The position numbers were made by a program, and so were the translations under genes. Positions 27,689 through 34,174 of a DNA stretch of 34,174 nucleotides are shown in pieces. Under the pieces are notes generated by a model. The model was not told the DNA's origin. It did not search any database and was given only the letters and a program-made list of their open reading frames with translations. How positions within the stretch are numbered: the first letter of the stretch is position 1; the number at the start of each line of letters is the position of its first letter. The DNA is from JAFGCR01 sp964538225. Lineage in GTDB: Bacteria; Patescibacteriota; Gracilibacteria; UM-FILTER-43-11. The stretch is taken from positions 1-34,174 of the forward strand of contig CAZIDW010000006.1 of NCBI GenBank assembly GCA_964538225.1. Direction: 5' to 3'.

Positions 27689-29347
27689 ATGCCTGTTTAC
27701 AGTGTCCGCCCATCACTGATCCCCCTGGCTAAGAAAATCATCCTCCAGCTAACGAAGGAGAATGAATTGAATGAAAAAAAATTAAAACTGATCCGTAACC
27801 AGCTGACCAGAGAACACGGCGGAGTGCTCCCGAAAAACCTGGAACTGATTCAGGCATACCGGGAACTTTTGGATAGCGGAAAAATCAAACCAGCCCCGCA
27901 GGTGCTGAAGGCCATCCAGAAACGGAAGGTGCGGACGCTTTCCGGCATTGCCAATATCACCGTGCTGATGAAAGACATGGGGTGCCCCGGCCAGTGCATT
28001 TACTGCCCGTCGGAAAAGGGCATGCCTAAAAGTTATTTAAGCAATGAGCCTGCCATGATGCGGGCCGTAAGGAACGAATTTGACGCCTATAAGCAAGTCA
28101 AAACCCGGCTGAAGGGACTGGTGGCCCAGGGGCATGATGTAACAAAAATCGACATCCGCATTGCCGGCGCCACCTGGAGTGCTTATCCCCATGATTATCA
28201 GGAAGAGTTTTTAAAGGGGATCTACTTCGCCTTGAACCAAGGTCCGGGCTCGATTTCAGATTATCGCCACAAGGGCAAGAAGGGCGGATTCCTGATTTCT
28301 GATTCGAATTTAGCCAATCTTATTAAAGAAAATGAAACGGCGGAATGCCGGTGTGTCGGCTTATGGGTGGAAACACGGCCCGACTGGGTAGATGAAGCAG
28401 AAATCAAACGGCTTCGCCGCTACGGGGTGACAGGGGTGGAGTTGGGGATCCAGACCACGGATGACGCCGTGAACGCGTTTTGCAAACGGGGGCATGGGCT
28501 TAAAAAATCCATCCGGGCGACCGGATTACTGCGCGACGCGGGACTTAAAGTGTGCCACCATTTAATGCCCAACCTGCCAACGGCGACGTTTGAATCCGAT
28601 TTGAAATCCGGGCGGGAACTGTTTGAAAACGAAGGGCTCCGGCCGGATTACCTTAAAATCTACCCGACGATGGTCACGCCGCATTCCGTGCTGGCAGACA
28701 TGATTAAAAAAGACCCGAAAATCCACACCGCCTACACGGATGAGGAACTGATAGAGCTGATCGCGGACATTAAAAGTCATGTGCCGGAATATTGCCGGAT
28801 CATCCGGGTCATCCGCGACATCCCGGCCGAAAGCGTTGTCGCCGGCACCAAACAATCCAACCTTCGCCAGGTGATGCAGCGAAAAGGAGTAACGTGTAGA
28901 TGTATACGATGCCGAGAAATTTCTGATTTCAGATTTCAGATTTCAGATTTAAGTCTGGAAATATTGGATTATTGTGCGAATAATGGCGATGAAAAATTCA
29001 TCCATATCGTCGCCTCTAAGCAGGATAAACTGATTGGTTTATGCCGGCTGAGATTCCCGAACAAAACTATTTTTGACGAACTGAAAGGGGCGGCGCTGGT
29101 GCGGGAACTGCATGTGTACGGCCGCCAGCAGTCCTTGGCGGATGAGGGAGTAAAATCCGACACCCAGCATGTTGGCTTCGGCCATCAGCTGATGAATGAA
29201 GCAGAAAATATCGCCAAAAAAAACGGCTACTGCAAACTGGCCGTCATTGCGGCCATCGGCACCAGGGAATATTATAAAAAGTTAGGGTATAAGCTGGAAG
29301 GGACTTATATGACAAAACAGCTGACACCGCCTTCGGCGGACAGCTAA
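27689..29347 (+). CDS. ELP3-type tRNA wobble-uridine modification enzyme (radical SAM plus GNAT)
   Basis: This 552-aa protein modifies U34 of tRNAs (the first step towards cm5U derivatives) and needs no other Elongator subunits in bacteria. The radical SAM cluster motif is CPGQCIYC (Cys 99, 103 and 106), followed by PSEKGMPKSYLSNEPAMMRA and GATWSAYPHDYQEEFLKG. A conserved Cys motif CRCIRCRE follows at about 400-410. The GNAT acetyltransferase domain is C-terminal (LIGLCRLRFPNK, LVRELHVYGRQQ, HVGFGHQLMNEAENIAKKNGYCKLAVIAAIGTREYYKKLGY). Length is normal. A heptamer array at 28919-28953 is translated as ISDFRFQISDLS just after the Cys motif. Stand-alone ELP3 is known in Patescibacteria and archaea. 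Confidence 0.94.
   Translation: MPVYSVRPSLIPLAKKIILQLTKENELNEKKLKLIRNQLTREHGGVLPKNLELIQAYRELLDSGKIKPAPQVLKAIQKRKVRTLSGIANITVLMKDMGCPGQCIYCPSEKGMPKSYLSNEPAMMRAVRNEFDAYKQVKTRLKGLVAQGHDVTKIDIRIAGATWSAYPHDYQEEFLKGIYFALNQGPGSISDYRHKGKKGGFLISDSNLANLIKENETAECRCVGLWVETRPDWVDEAEIKRLRRYGVTGVELGIQTTDDAVNAFCKRGHGLKKSIRATGLLRDAGLKVCHHLMPNLPTATFESDLKSGRELFENEGLRPDYLKIYPTMVTPHSVLADMIKKDPKIHTAYTDEELIELIADIKSHVPEYCRIIRVIRDIPAESVVAGTKQSNLRQVMQRKGVTCRCIRCREISDFRFQISDLSLEILDYCANNGDEKFIHIVASKQDKLIGLCRLRFPNKTIFDELKGAALVRELHVYGRQQSLADEGVKSDTQHVGFGHQLMNEAENIAKKNGYCKLAVIAAIGTREYYKKLGYKLEGTYMTKQLTPPSADS
28919..28953 (+). repeat. Five tandem heptamers (ATTTCAG) inside the ELP3 gene
   Basis: ATTTCTG, ATTTCAG, ATTTCAG, ATTTCAG, ATTTAAG. 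The array lies in the linker between the radical SAM and GNAT domains and keeps the frame open. The same unit, in either orientation, occurs in intergenic positions at 17397 and 33822. Confidence 0.85.
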
Positions 29348-29386
29348 CCCGTCTGAACCGGCTTGGCCGGGCGGGCATTTGACTTT

Positions 29387-29510
29387 TTTGAAATTTGTAA
29401 CTCGTAACTGGTAACTCGTAACTTGCAGTCGTCAAGTTGCCAGTTACGCCCCGAAGGGGCAAATTACAAATTTCGTCAGCTGTCAGGTGTCAGCTATCAG
29501 CTGTCAGGTG
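29387..29510 (+). repeat. Two heptamer arrays (GTAACTC and AGCTGTC units)
   Basis: First: GTAACTC, GTAACTG, GTAACTC, GTAACTT at 29398-29425, with a partly complementary CAGTTACG...AAATTACAAATTTC arm around GCCCCGAAGGGGC. Second: AGCTGTC, AGGTGTC, AGCTATC, AGCTGTC, AGGTG at 29479-29511, overlapping the end of the membrane protein gene. Both have period 7 but unrelated sequences. Confidence 0.7.
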
Positions 29511-30456
29511 TTTTGAGTTGTCCGTCGCCCAGATCCACATCTTTGATGGGCGGAGTCTTCCGGTCGACCATTTCCGCGTAGGTGAATACCCATACCGCGG
29601 TGGAAAACACGTTAAACAGTCCCATCAGGTACGAAGCGACCAGCAGGACGGTGAGGGCAAAAATACCTATTATCACAAAGGCGACGCTATGCAGAAAAGT
29701 AGTGGCCAGCCAGCTGGTCAAAATGATGACCCCCATGGGGATAAAGAGGATCAGGATGACGTTTAAAATCACCCGGGCGCTGATGAGTAAGATGAGAATG
29801 AAGACTAAAATAGTCTTCCGCAGGTTGGAGATGACCAAGACCACGCTTTCTTTAATGGATTCAATCAGGCGTTTGTCTTCCAGAATAATAAAATATTCCG
29901 CGTACGTAAAAAGAAAGCTGGCAATAAGCCCCACCATCCCCACAAATAACAGGATGGGCAGGATTATGAAAAACACGTTCTCTCCCCACCATCGCAAAAT
30001 AAACGAGGATTCGGTGAGGATGGTGATGATGCTGAAAGACCCGGTAATGAGGGCGAATTCGAACATGGGGAAAAACCGCCGCACGCCGATTTCAAACGAA
30101 CCGGTGATGGATTCGTATTTTTTGATGCGCATGAGCGCGTGGATGAGCGTCCCCTTAAAAATAGGCGGAGTCAGGATATAGCCCACAAAAATAATCGCCC
30201 CGAGAATAACCAGAATAATCGTAAACTTCGGGTGCGCGCTGATGATCTCCCAGACGATTTTGATGTCATTGATAAGGTTCATATCCTGGCGGCCGCCGAA
30301 CAGGGCTGAATGTTTAAATGCATTGTACTGGTAAGTTAAATAAGCGGTGCTTACCAATGTGCCGAAAAACGCGGGTACAGCGCCGTACCAGATGAGCTTT
30401 TTAAGGTGCACCTGCGTGACCTGCCAGGCTTTTCTTACAATATCGCGGACGTTCAT
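29497..30456 (-). CDS. Six-helix integral membrane protein of unknown function
   Basis: This 319-aa protein has hydrophobic segments near residues 21-42, 74-98, 132-150, 160-190, 212-240 and 252-290, several of them rich in Ile and Val. The first 20 residues (NVRDIVRKAWQVTQVHLKKLIWYG) form an amphipathic helix, common in Patescibacteria membrane proteins of this type. The C-terminus (DVDLGDGQLKTPDS) is soluble; its last codons are covered by heptamer repeats. I do not recognise a family with a known function. Confidence 0.8.
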   Translation of the reverse strand: MNVRDIVRKAWQVTQVHLKKLIWYGAVPAFFGTLVSTAYLTYQYNAFKHSALFGGRQDMNLINDIKIVWEIISAHPKFTIILVILGAIIFVGYILTPPIFKGTLIHALMRIKKYESITGSFEIGVRRFFPMFEFALITGSFSIITILTESSFILRWWGENVFFIILPILLFVGMVGLIASFLFTYAEYFIILEDKRLIESIKESVVLVISNLRKTILVFILILLISARVILNVILILFIPMGVIILTSWLATTFLHSVAFVIIGIFALTVLLVASYLMGLFNVFSTAVWVFTYAEMVDRKTPPIKDVDLGDGQLKTPDS

Positions 30457-30504
30457 AGATTCGTTTAAACCGAGGGTTATTTTAGCATATTTTTATATAA
30501 TGAA

Positions 30505-30541
30505 GTACCTCCCCCGCGTGTTGCGTCGCGGGGGGAGGTAC
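30505..30541. terminator. Very stable hairpin between the EGF gene and the membrane protein gene
   Basis: GTACCTCCCCCGCG (30505-30518) pairs with CGCGGGGGGAGGTAC (30527-30541), a 14-bp GC-rich stem with one extra G. No good T-run follows on the minus strand, so it is probably a transcript-ending or stabilising structure for the minus-strand EGF gene. Confidence 0.6.
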
Positions 30542-30560
30542 AAAAGGGTTCTCTCAGCTG

Positions 30561-32015
30561 TCAGGGGGCGGTCAGCACGACCGTGATGGCCGACGCGTCC
30601 ATCGCCCCTTGGATGAAGTCGTCACTGCCCCAGGGCTGGGGCTCGGTGCCTTCAAGGAGATTGCACGGCCAGAAGTCGACCGTCGGTCTCAGGTGGTCTG
30701 CACCAGCGGCCAAATCCGACCAGATAAAACTGGGCGGATTCTCGTGGCACACCCCGCCCGCAATCGACAGGATGCTTTCTTGGCTCGGGTGATACAGAAA
30801 GGCCGGACCAGCGGCAACGGCATCGCTCAGCATGGTGACTGAGCACTCTTCGCCTGCCGTCAAACCGCTCATCACGGGAGAAAGCCGGTAGTACTTGGTC
30901 TCTCCTTCCGCGAACAGCTCCTCCTGAACGAACCCGATTCGGATTCGGCCGGTGGCGGCATCCGGTATGTACCGGGCCACCGCCCCCTCGCCGGCGATGG
31001 TGAGGGGAGTGTAGGTCTGCCCGTCGGGGGAACGATAAAATGTTCCTTCAACTGGGTCGACCTGGCCGTTTGGGCAATCGACCTCAAAGGTCATTGCCGA
31101 AATGCCAGCCGGCCCATACTGGGCAGTGATGGAGAAGAAGAGCACATCGCTCTCTTCGCCGTTCTGGATGAAGGGGGTTTCGCCCGCAGTGAGTGCGGAC
31201 GAAAAACAACTGGCGTACGCGCAGTCGGGTACGCACTCACCGCCTTCATCGTGATAGCCGTCGGCGCAGCTGTCGCAGTGGTCGCCCGAGTACTCGGGGT
31301 CGCAGACACAGGCTTCGCTGACGCAATCGCCGTGGACGCCGCAGTCGTTGTCGGCGCACCAGTCGCGATGGCAGTCGGGGCCGGTGTAGCCGTCGGCGCA
31401 GGTGTCGCAGAACTCGCCGGCCCAGCCAGTGTCACAGACACAGGCCTCGTCCACGCAATCGCCGTGGACGCCGCAGTCGTTGTCGGCGCACCAGTCACGA
31501 TGGCAGTCGGGGCCGGTGTAGCCGTCGGCGCAGGTATCGCAGAAATCGCCAGCCCAGCCGGTGTCGCAGGTGCAGACTGGGGCACCGGAACTGTCGTCGC
31601 AGTCGCCGTGGCCACTGCAGGTGGTGGGCTGGCAATCGGCGTCTTCTACACAATCGCCACCCTCTTCATGGTAGCCGGCCAGGCAGTCTCCGCAGAACGC
31701 GGAATCGCCATCGGCTACGCAGATCCGGTGCTCATCGGCACACGGATCGGGGTCACAGGGGTCAGCCGGCACATCGCAGGCTTCGCCCGACCACCCACTT
31801 TCGCAGGCACAAGTCCCATCAGTCGGGTTGCAGGTGCCGTGGTCGCAGGGGTCGGGGTTGCACGGGCTGTTTGCCGGGATGCAGGTATCAGTTTTTTCGT
31901 AGCAAACCCAGCCATCGACACACTCGCCGTTGTCACACGGCAGGCCGTCTAGACTTCTTTCTGGCGGGGAACATCCCCACATCACCAGTACCAGCAATAT
32001 CGCAGTCCATCTCAT
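30561..32015 (-). CDS. Lipoprotein-like exported protein with EGF-like repeats
   Basis: This 484-aa protein begins with a signal sequence MRWTAILLVLVMWGCS; Cys15 is a possible lipidation site although MWG is not a typical lipobox. Residues about 40-265 are a chain of Cys-rich EGF-like units (CSGHGDCDDSSG.., CADGYTGPDCHRDW, CGVHGDCV), two of which are near-identical 44-aa copies (132 bp in DNA). The last 220 residues form one or two beta-rich domains (ESDVLFFSITAQYGPAGISAMTFEVDC). Such proteins are known from Myxococcota-like genomes, while the C-terminal pattern recalls Patescibacteria surface proteins. A strong AAGGAGG site precedes the ATG, unlike other genes here. It may act in cell-cell contact. 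Confidence 0.85.
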   Translation of the reverse strand: MRWTAILLVLVMWGCSPPERSLDGLPCDNGECVDGWVCYEKTDTCIPANSPCNPDPCDHGTCNPTDGTCACESGWSGEACDVPADPCDPDPCADEHRICVADGDSAFCGDCLAGYHEEGGDCVEDADCQPTTCSGHGDCDDSSGAPVCTCDTGWAGDFCDTCADGYTGPDCHRDWCADNDCGVHGDCVDEACVCDTGWAGEFCDTCADGYTGPDCHRDWCADNDCGVHGDCVSEACVCDPEYSGDHCDSCADGYHDEGGECVPDCAYASCFSSALTAGETPFIQNGEESDVLFFSITAQYGPAGISAMTFEVDCPNGQVDPVEGTFYRSPDGQTYTPLTIAGEGAVARYIPDAATGRIRIGFVQEELFAEGETKYYRLSPVMSGLTAGEECSVTMLSDAVAAGPAFLYHPSQESILSIAGGVCHENPPSFIWSDLAAGADHLRPTVDFWPCNLLEGTEPQPWGSDDFIQGAMDASAITVVLTAP

Positions 32016-32050
32016 TTTCTTATCCTCCTTTTATAGGATAAATTCATAAA

Positions 32051-32142
32051 GTTAATGCTGAGAGAACCTAGTCCCTTCAGCACAGTTTCCGGTTATTTAT
32101 AATAACTCTCTACTGACTGAAGAGAAGTGGCTCAGCATTAAC
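32051..32142 (-). repeat. Nested hairpin structure upstream of the EGF gene
   Basis: Three nested stems are visible: GTTAATGCTGAG/CTCAGCATTAAC (32051-32062, 32131-32142), CTTCAG/CTGAAG (32075-32080, 32117-32122), and GTTATT/AATAAC (about 32092-32106). It lies 36 bp before the start codon, in the probable 5' leader. A similar structure precedes the gene at 32463. The stretch 32143-32420 holds no gene. Confidence 0.7.
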
Positions 32143-32239
32143 GGCCTGATTTTTAAAGAGCATAACTCCCCCATCATTACCAAAATGGGTATTTTATATT
32201 CTCACAAAATTAATAAATTGTCAATGTGAACGTAAATGC

Positions 32240-32270
32240 AAAAAAATGAGATATAGGCTGTTTATTTTAT
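32240..32270 (+). repeat. Sequence related to the end of the toxin-antitoxin cassette
   Basis: AAAAAATGAGATATAGGCTG followed by TTTATTTTAT resembles the cassette ends (AAAAA-TGAGTTGTAGGCTG then TTATTTGGC) at about 18 of 22 core positions. No second, inverted end was found nearby. It may be a solo end left by a related element. Confidence 0.4.
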
Positions 32271-32321
32271 AACCTTATGACTCGGCTAGTCTATAAAAAT
32301 TAAAAAAATTTGCAGAAAAAA

Positions 32322-32349
32322 GCTTAAGACTTACGGCTTACAGCTTAAA
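32322..32349 (+). repeat. Four tandem heptamers (GCTTAAG type)
   Basis: GCTTAAG, ACTTACG, GCTTACA, GCTTAAA. The unit length is 7 as in the other arrays, but the sequence is unrelated to them. Confidence 0.65.
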
Positions 32350-32416
32350 ATCGATAAATTTTCTTCAAATATCTTCAAGCTCATTATTTTTTATGCTTAT
32401 GAAAACTTCTCTCATA

Positions 32417-32445
32417 AGAAAAAGGGCGCGTCTTTCGACGCGCCC
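32417..32445 (-). terminator. Intrinsic terminator of the gene at 32463
   Basis: On the minus strand GGGCGCGTC and GACGCGCCC enclose GAAA, followed by TTTTTCTT. The 9-bp GC-rich stem, tetraloop and T-run are textbook. Confidence 0.92.
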
Positions 32446-32462
32446 CAGAGTGTCAGGGTATA

Positions 32463-33596
32463 TTAGAAGCGCACCTCAAGGTGCGCGCTGCCCGATCCCA
32501 TTCCGATGGAAGTGGTGACCGATTTGTCGGCGGAGGTGTCCGCGGGCGACCCCCAGACCGTTAGGTCGAGGATCACCATTACGGCTCCTGCCGCCACCAT
32601 AGCACCGCCCACGCCCAACATGATGTTGGCGTTTGCCGCGTTGTCGGACGCGTCCCGGTTGAACCGGTCCACGTCGAGTTGCGTGACGGCGCCCTTGGCG
32701 TTGTCGGCCGCCTCATTGGCCTGCAGACCAAAGTAGGTGCCACCGCCCAGCACAGCCAGGCCAGCTACCCCCACACCGATGCCGGTGTAGGTGAGCCAGT
32801 ACGACTTGGCAGGCGGGGGCGGGGTCTTTTTGATGTCGATGGCGGGTTCTTTCTTCTCGGGCGGGGGCTTGAGGGCGACCTTGCCCTTGTCGTCCGCCGG
32901 TTTCTTGTTACCGGCGTCGGGCTTTTTGGTCTCATCCTCCTCTGGTACGAGGGGGACGACGGGTAAGGCGACGTCGTCCTCATCCGGCTTGGCAGCCACA
33001 GGCTTCTTGGGCGGGGGCTTGCACCCGAGGTCCGCGTAGGTCTCGACCCGCTGGAACCCAGTGACGTCTTCCCAGGTGCAGTCAGCCTTCCTGAGGACTA
33101 CATCGAGTTCCGCGTTCCACACGCGGTACTTTTCGAGGTTGATGTTTTTGCAGTTCTTGGAATCCTCCTTGATAGCCTTGTCATAGGCCTCCACAATCTT
33201 GCTGAACTCTTCTGTCCGGCACTTTTTTGTGGTGGAGGGGACCAGAGGTACCAAGGCCAATCCGCCTTCTTCATGGCAGACGTCCCCCACCGTCTCCATC
33301 TTGCGGAACTTGGGGACGTCATCCCAAGTGCAGTGGTACTTGCGGAGAATCTTTCCGATCTTTTTGTTGTTCCTCTTGTAGAAAGCCATATCGATTTGAT
33401 CGGAATTTCCACCACAGTAGTTTTTGTAATCCAACGATGCTTTCATCATGTAGGTGTTAAGCAGGTTCCCCGCCTCCCCGTTCATGAGGTCATCCATGAG
33501 CCTGTCGACTTCGCACTGGCTGTCCTGCTGGGCGACTGCCGGAACGGCGATGATGGTGGCCACGAGGGCGGCCACAATGAGCGTTACTTTCCTCAT
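32463..33596 (-). CDS. Exported protein with low-complexity centre and two hydrophobic C-terminal segments
   Basis: This 377-aa protein has a cleavable-looking signal peptide (KVTLIVAALVATIIAVPAVAQQ). Residues 25-200 hold two similar Cys-containing units around the motif CTWDDVPKFRKMETVGDVC and CTWEDVTGFQRVETYADLGC. Residues 200-265 are Pro/Lys/Asp-rich and probably disordered. Two Gly/Ala-rich hydrophobic segments follow (TYTGIGVGVAGLAVLGGGTYFGL and ANIMLGVGGAMVAAGAVMVILDL), with the AADNAKGAVTQLDVDRFNRDASDNA loop between them. The architecture recalls Myxococcota-type surface proteins. Function is unknown. It has a strong GGAAAGGAG ribosome site, a long hairpin upstream, and its own terminator. 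Confidence 0.85.
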   Translation of the reverse strand: MRKVTLIVAALVATIIAVPAVAQQDSQCEVDRLMDDLMNGEAGNLLNTYMMKASLDYKNYCGGNSDQIDMAFYKRNNKKIGKILRKYHCTWDDVPKFRKMETVGDVCHEEGGLALVPLVPSTTKKCRTEEFSKIVEAYDKAIKEDSKNCKNINLEKYRVWNAELDVVLRKADCTWEDVTGFQRVETYADLGCKPPPKKPVAAKPDEDDVALPVVPLVPEEDETKKPDAGNKKPADDKGKVALKPPPEKKEPAIDIKKTPPPPAKSYWLTYTGIGVGVAGLAVLGGGTYFGLQANEAADNAKGAVTQLDVDRFNRDASDNAANANIMLGVGGAMVAAGAVMVILDLTVWGSPADTSADKSVTTSIGMGSGSAHLEVRF

Positions 33597-33654
33597 GCCA
33601 CACTCTCCTTTCCTTTCCGCGATAGATCATCGCATCAAAAAATAAAAAGATATT

Positions 33655-33720
33655 CGGATGTTATTACCCTGACTCACAACCAAGCAGTTTTGCTTAACTA
33701 TGAGTCAGTAATAACATCCG
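33655..33720 (-). repeat. Long hairpin upstream of the gene at 32463
   Basis: CGGATGTTATTAC-CC-TGACTCA pairs with TGAGTCAGTAATAACATCCG, a 20-bp stem with one 2-nt bulge, around a loop containing AAGCA/TGCTT. The outer arm TCAG-AATAAC resembles the arm of the hairpin at 32051. It lies about 60 bp before the start codon of the gene. Confidence 0.75.
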
Positions 33721-33799
33721 CCGATGGTGTTAAGGTACAATGGCAGGAATTTATAATACCTAAAATAGGCTATTTGTCAATAATGGCTTATCTCAAAAG

Positions 33800-33818
33800 C
33801 TCTGCTCGGGAGGAGGGA
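33800..33818 (+). repeat. 19-bp duplicate of the tRNA-Gln 3' end
   Basis: CTCTGCTCGGGAGGAGGGA is identical to 34107-34125, which spans the 3' end of the tRNA-Gln gene and its downstream flank. Same orientation, 307 bp apart. It could be an attachment-site remnant or a duplication. Confidence 0.6.
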
Positions 33819-33821
33819 AAC

Positions 33822-33853
33822 ATTTGTGATTTGAGATTTGTGATTTCAGATTT
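33822..33853 (+). repeat. Tandem heptamers (ATTTGTG/ATTTCAG)
   Basis: ATTTGTG, ATTTGAG, ATTTGTG, ATTTCAG, ATTT. Two of the same units also occur at 24303-24316 after the WecA-like gene. Confidence 0.75.
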
Positions 33854-33878
33854 ATTAAATAGTGAACTCGGAAGAAAA

Positions 33879-33944
33879 CGAGCGACCGCAGCAAGAATCT
33901 GAGGCGGCATGAAAGGCATTGTGAAGCTTGCGAAGTTAAGCGAG
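33879..33944 (-). repeat. Dispersed repeat, copy 2
   Basis: Inverted relative of 20626-20690 (AAGCTTGCGAAGTTAAGCGAG in common). The stretch 33721-34106 contains this repeat, heptamers and the tRNA fragment, and no supported gene. Confidence 0.65.
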
Positions 33945-34111
33945 TTTTCTCGAGAGTGAAAACAATATAGGAAAAAGAGAGTCCGAGGTCGAGCTTCGTA
34001 ATAGTCGCTACCCTCCAAGTCGTGATAAATCAAGACTCTGCGGTCGCTCCTTTACTCAGGCGAACCCCCCTCGCCCTTCTCATCCCTCCTCCTCGCATGT
34101 CAAAGACTCTG

Positions 34112-34174
34112 CTCGGGAGGAGGGATTCGAACCCCCGAATGCATGGACCAAAACCATGTGCCTTACCACTTGGC
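34112..34174 (-). tRNA. tRNA-Gln (anticodon TTG), 5' end outside window
   Basis: On the minus strand the visible part has D-arm GCCAAGTGGTAAGGC, anticodon stem CATGG/CCATG with loop TTTTGGT (anticodon TTG), T-arm GGGGGTTCGAATCCCTC and the acceptor 3' strand CTCCCGA with discriminator G. The 5' acceptor strand and the junction bases lie beyond the window edge. CCA is not encoded. Confidence 0.93.

Noticed and set aside
31251..31952. 233-codon open frame on the plus strand, antisense to the EGF gene
   Set aside because: It is an Ala/Val-Gly-rich shadow of the Cys- and Asp-rich repeats on the other strand, with no start signal or domain; the EGF chain is clearly the real frame.
32051..33720. 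Integron attC sites, from the two long hairpins before exported-protein genes
   Set aside because: The outer arms read GTTA...TAAC, the opposite polarity of attC (AAC...GTT), and no integrase is seen.
1..34174. Alternative genetic code (TGA as Gly) as in some CPR
   Set aside because: Several genes end in TGA at the expected family end (for example DUF2779 at 6029 and uvsE at 12363), and no in-frame TGA is needed within conserved domains.

Overview
The window looks like a metagenome-assembled chromosome scaffold from a Patescibacteria (CPR) bacterium, probably a Parcubacteria-grade lineage. Supporting signs are a threonyl-tRNA synthetase without the TGS domain, DUF2779 nuclease proteins, a stand-alone ELP3-type radical SAM/GNAT enzyme, and many short genes that mostly lack Shine-Dalgarno sequences. 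TGA is a stop codon, so the recoded Gracilibacteria are excluded. The lineage call is inference. A 100-N assembly gap lies inside a tandem repeat.

Layout. 1-6.0 kb is an accessory, defence-like island: a DpnA-like DNA methyltransferase with an unidentified overlapping partner, a DinD (BRO-N) protein, a RhuM-Fic fusion and a DUF2779 nuclease. Broken pieces of DUF2779, WYL, DUF262 and other small genes lie between them. 6.1-7.5 kb holds a conserved hypothetical and a Doc/excisionase-type toxin-antitoxin pair. 7.6-16.7 kb holds a cold-shock protein, a large anchored metalloprotease, small charged proteins, an RRM protein, UvdE, a REC-only response regulator, a hemerythrin, DUF72 and DUF763. 16.7-20.5 kb holds a four-helix-bundle (IVP-like) gene, a branched-chain aminotransferase, a 123-bp tandem repeat with the gap, tRNA-Leu(CAA) and a SanA-like protein. 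20.7-30.5 kb holds thrS with a T-box leader, a WecA-like transferase, a toxin-antitoxin cassette between inverted repeats, a PfkB kinase, ELP3 and membrane proteins. 30.5-33.7 kb carries two exported proteins with strong ribosome sites and long hairpins upstream. The window ends inside a tRNA-Gln(TTG).

Main observations. (1) Four promoters share one design: -35 and -10 hexamers 17 bp apart, with the whole spacer filled by a LexA/SOS-like inverted repeat (GTGAAC-N4-GTTTAC type). They drive the methyltransferase, dinD, rhuM-fic and the IVP-like gene. (2) In the island the order box-promoter, cargo gene, conserved short tail recurs, with a 55-bp WYL-tail/promoter repeat and broken gene ends at the joints, as in a tandem cassette array. 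(3) thrS has a T-box riboswitch with a Thr specifier (ACC). (4) A toxin/antitoxin/DUF3467 cassette is bounded by 23-bp perfect inverted repeats. (5) Intergenic regions carry short tandem repeats of fixed period 7 but differing sequence, one of them inside the ELP3 reading frame. (6) The two RNA-chaperone genes (csp and RRM) each carry a terminator-like hairpin just before the start codon.
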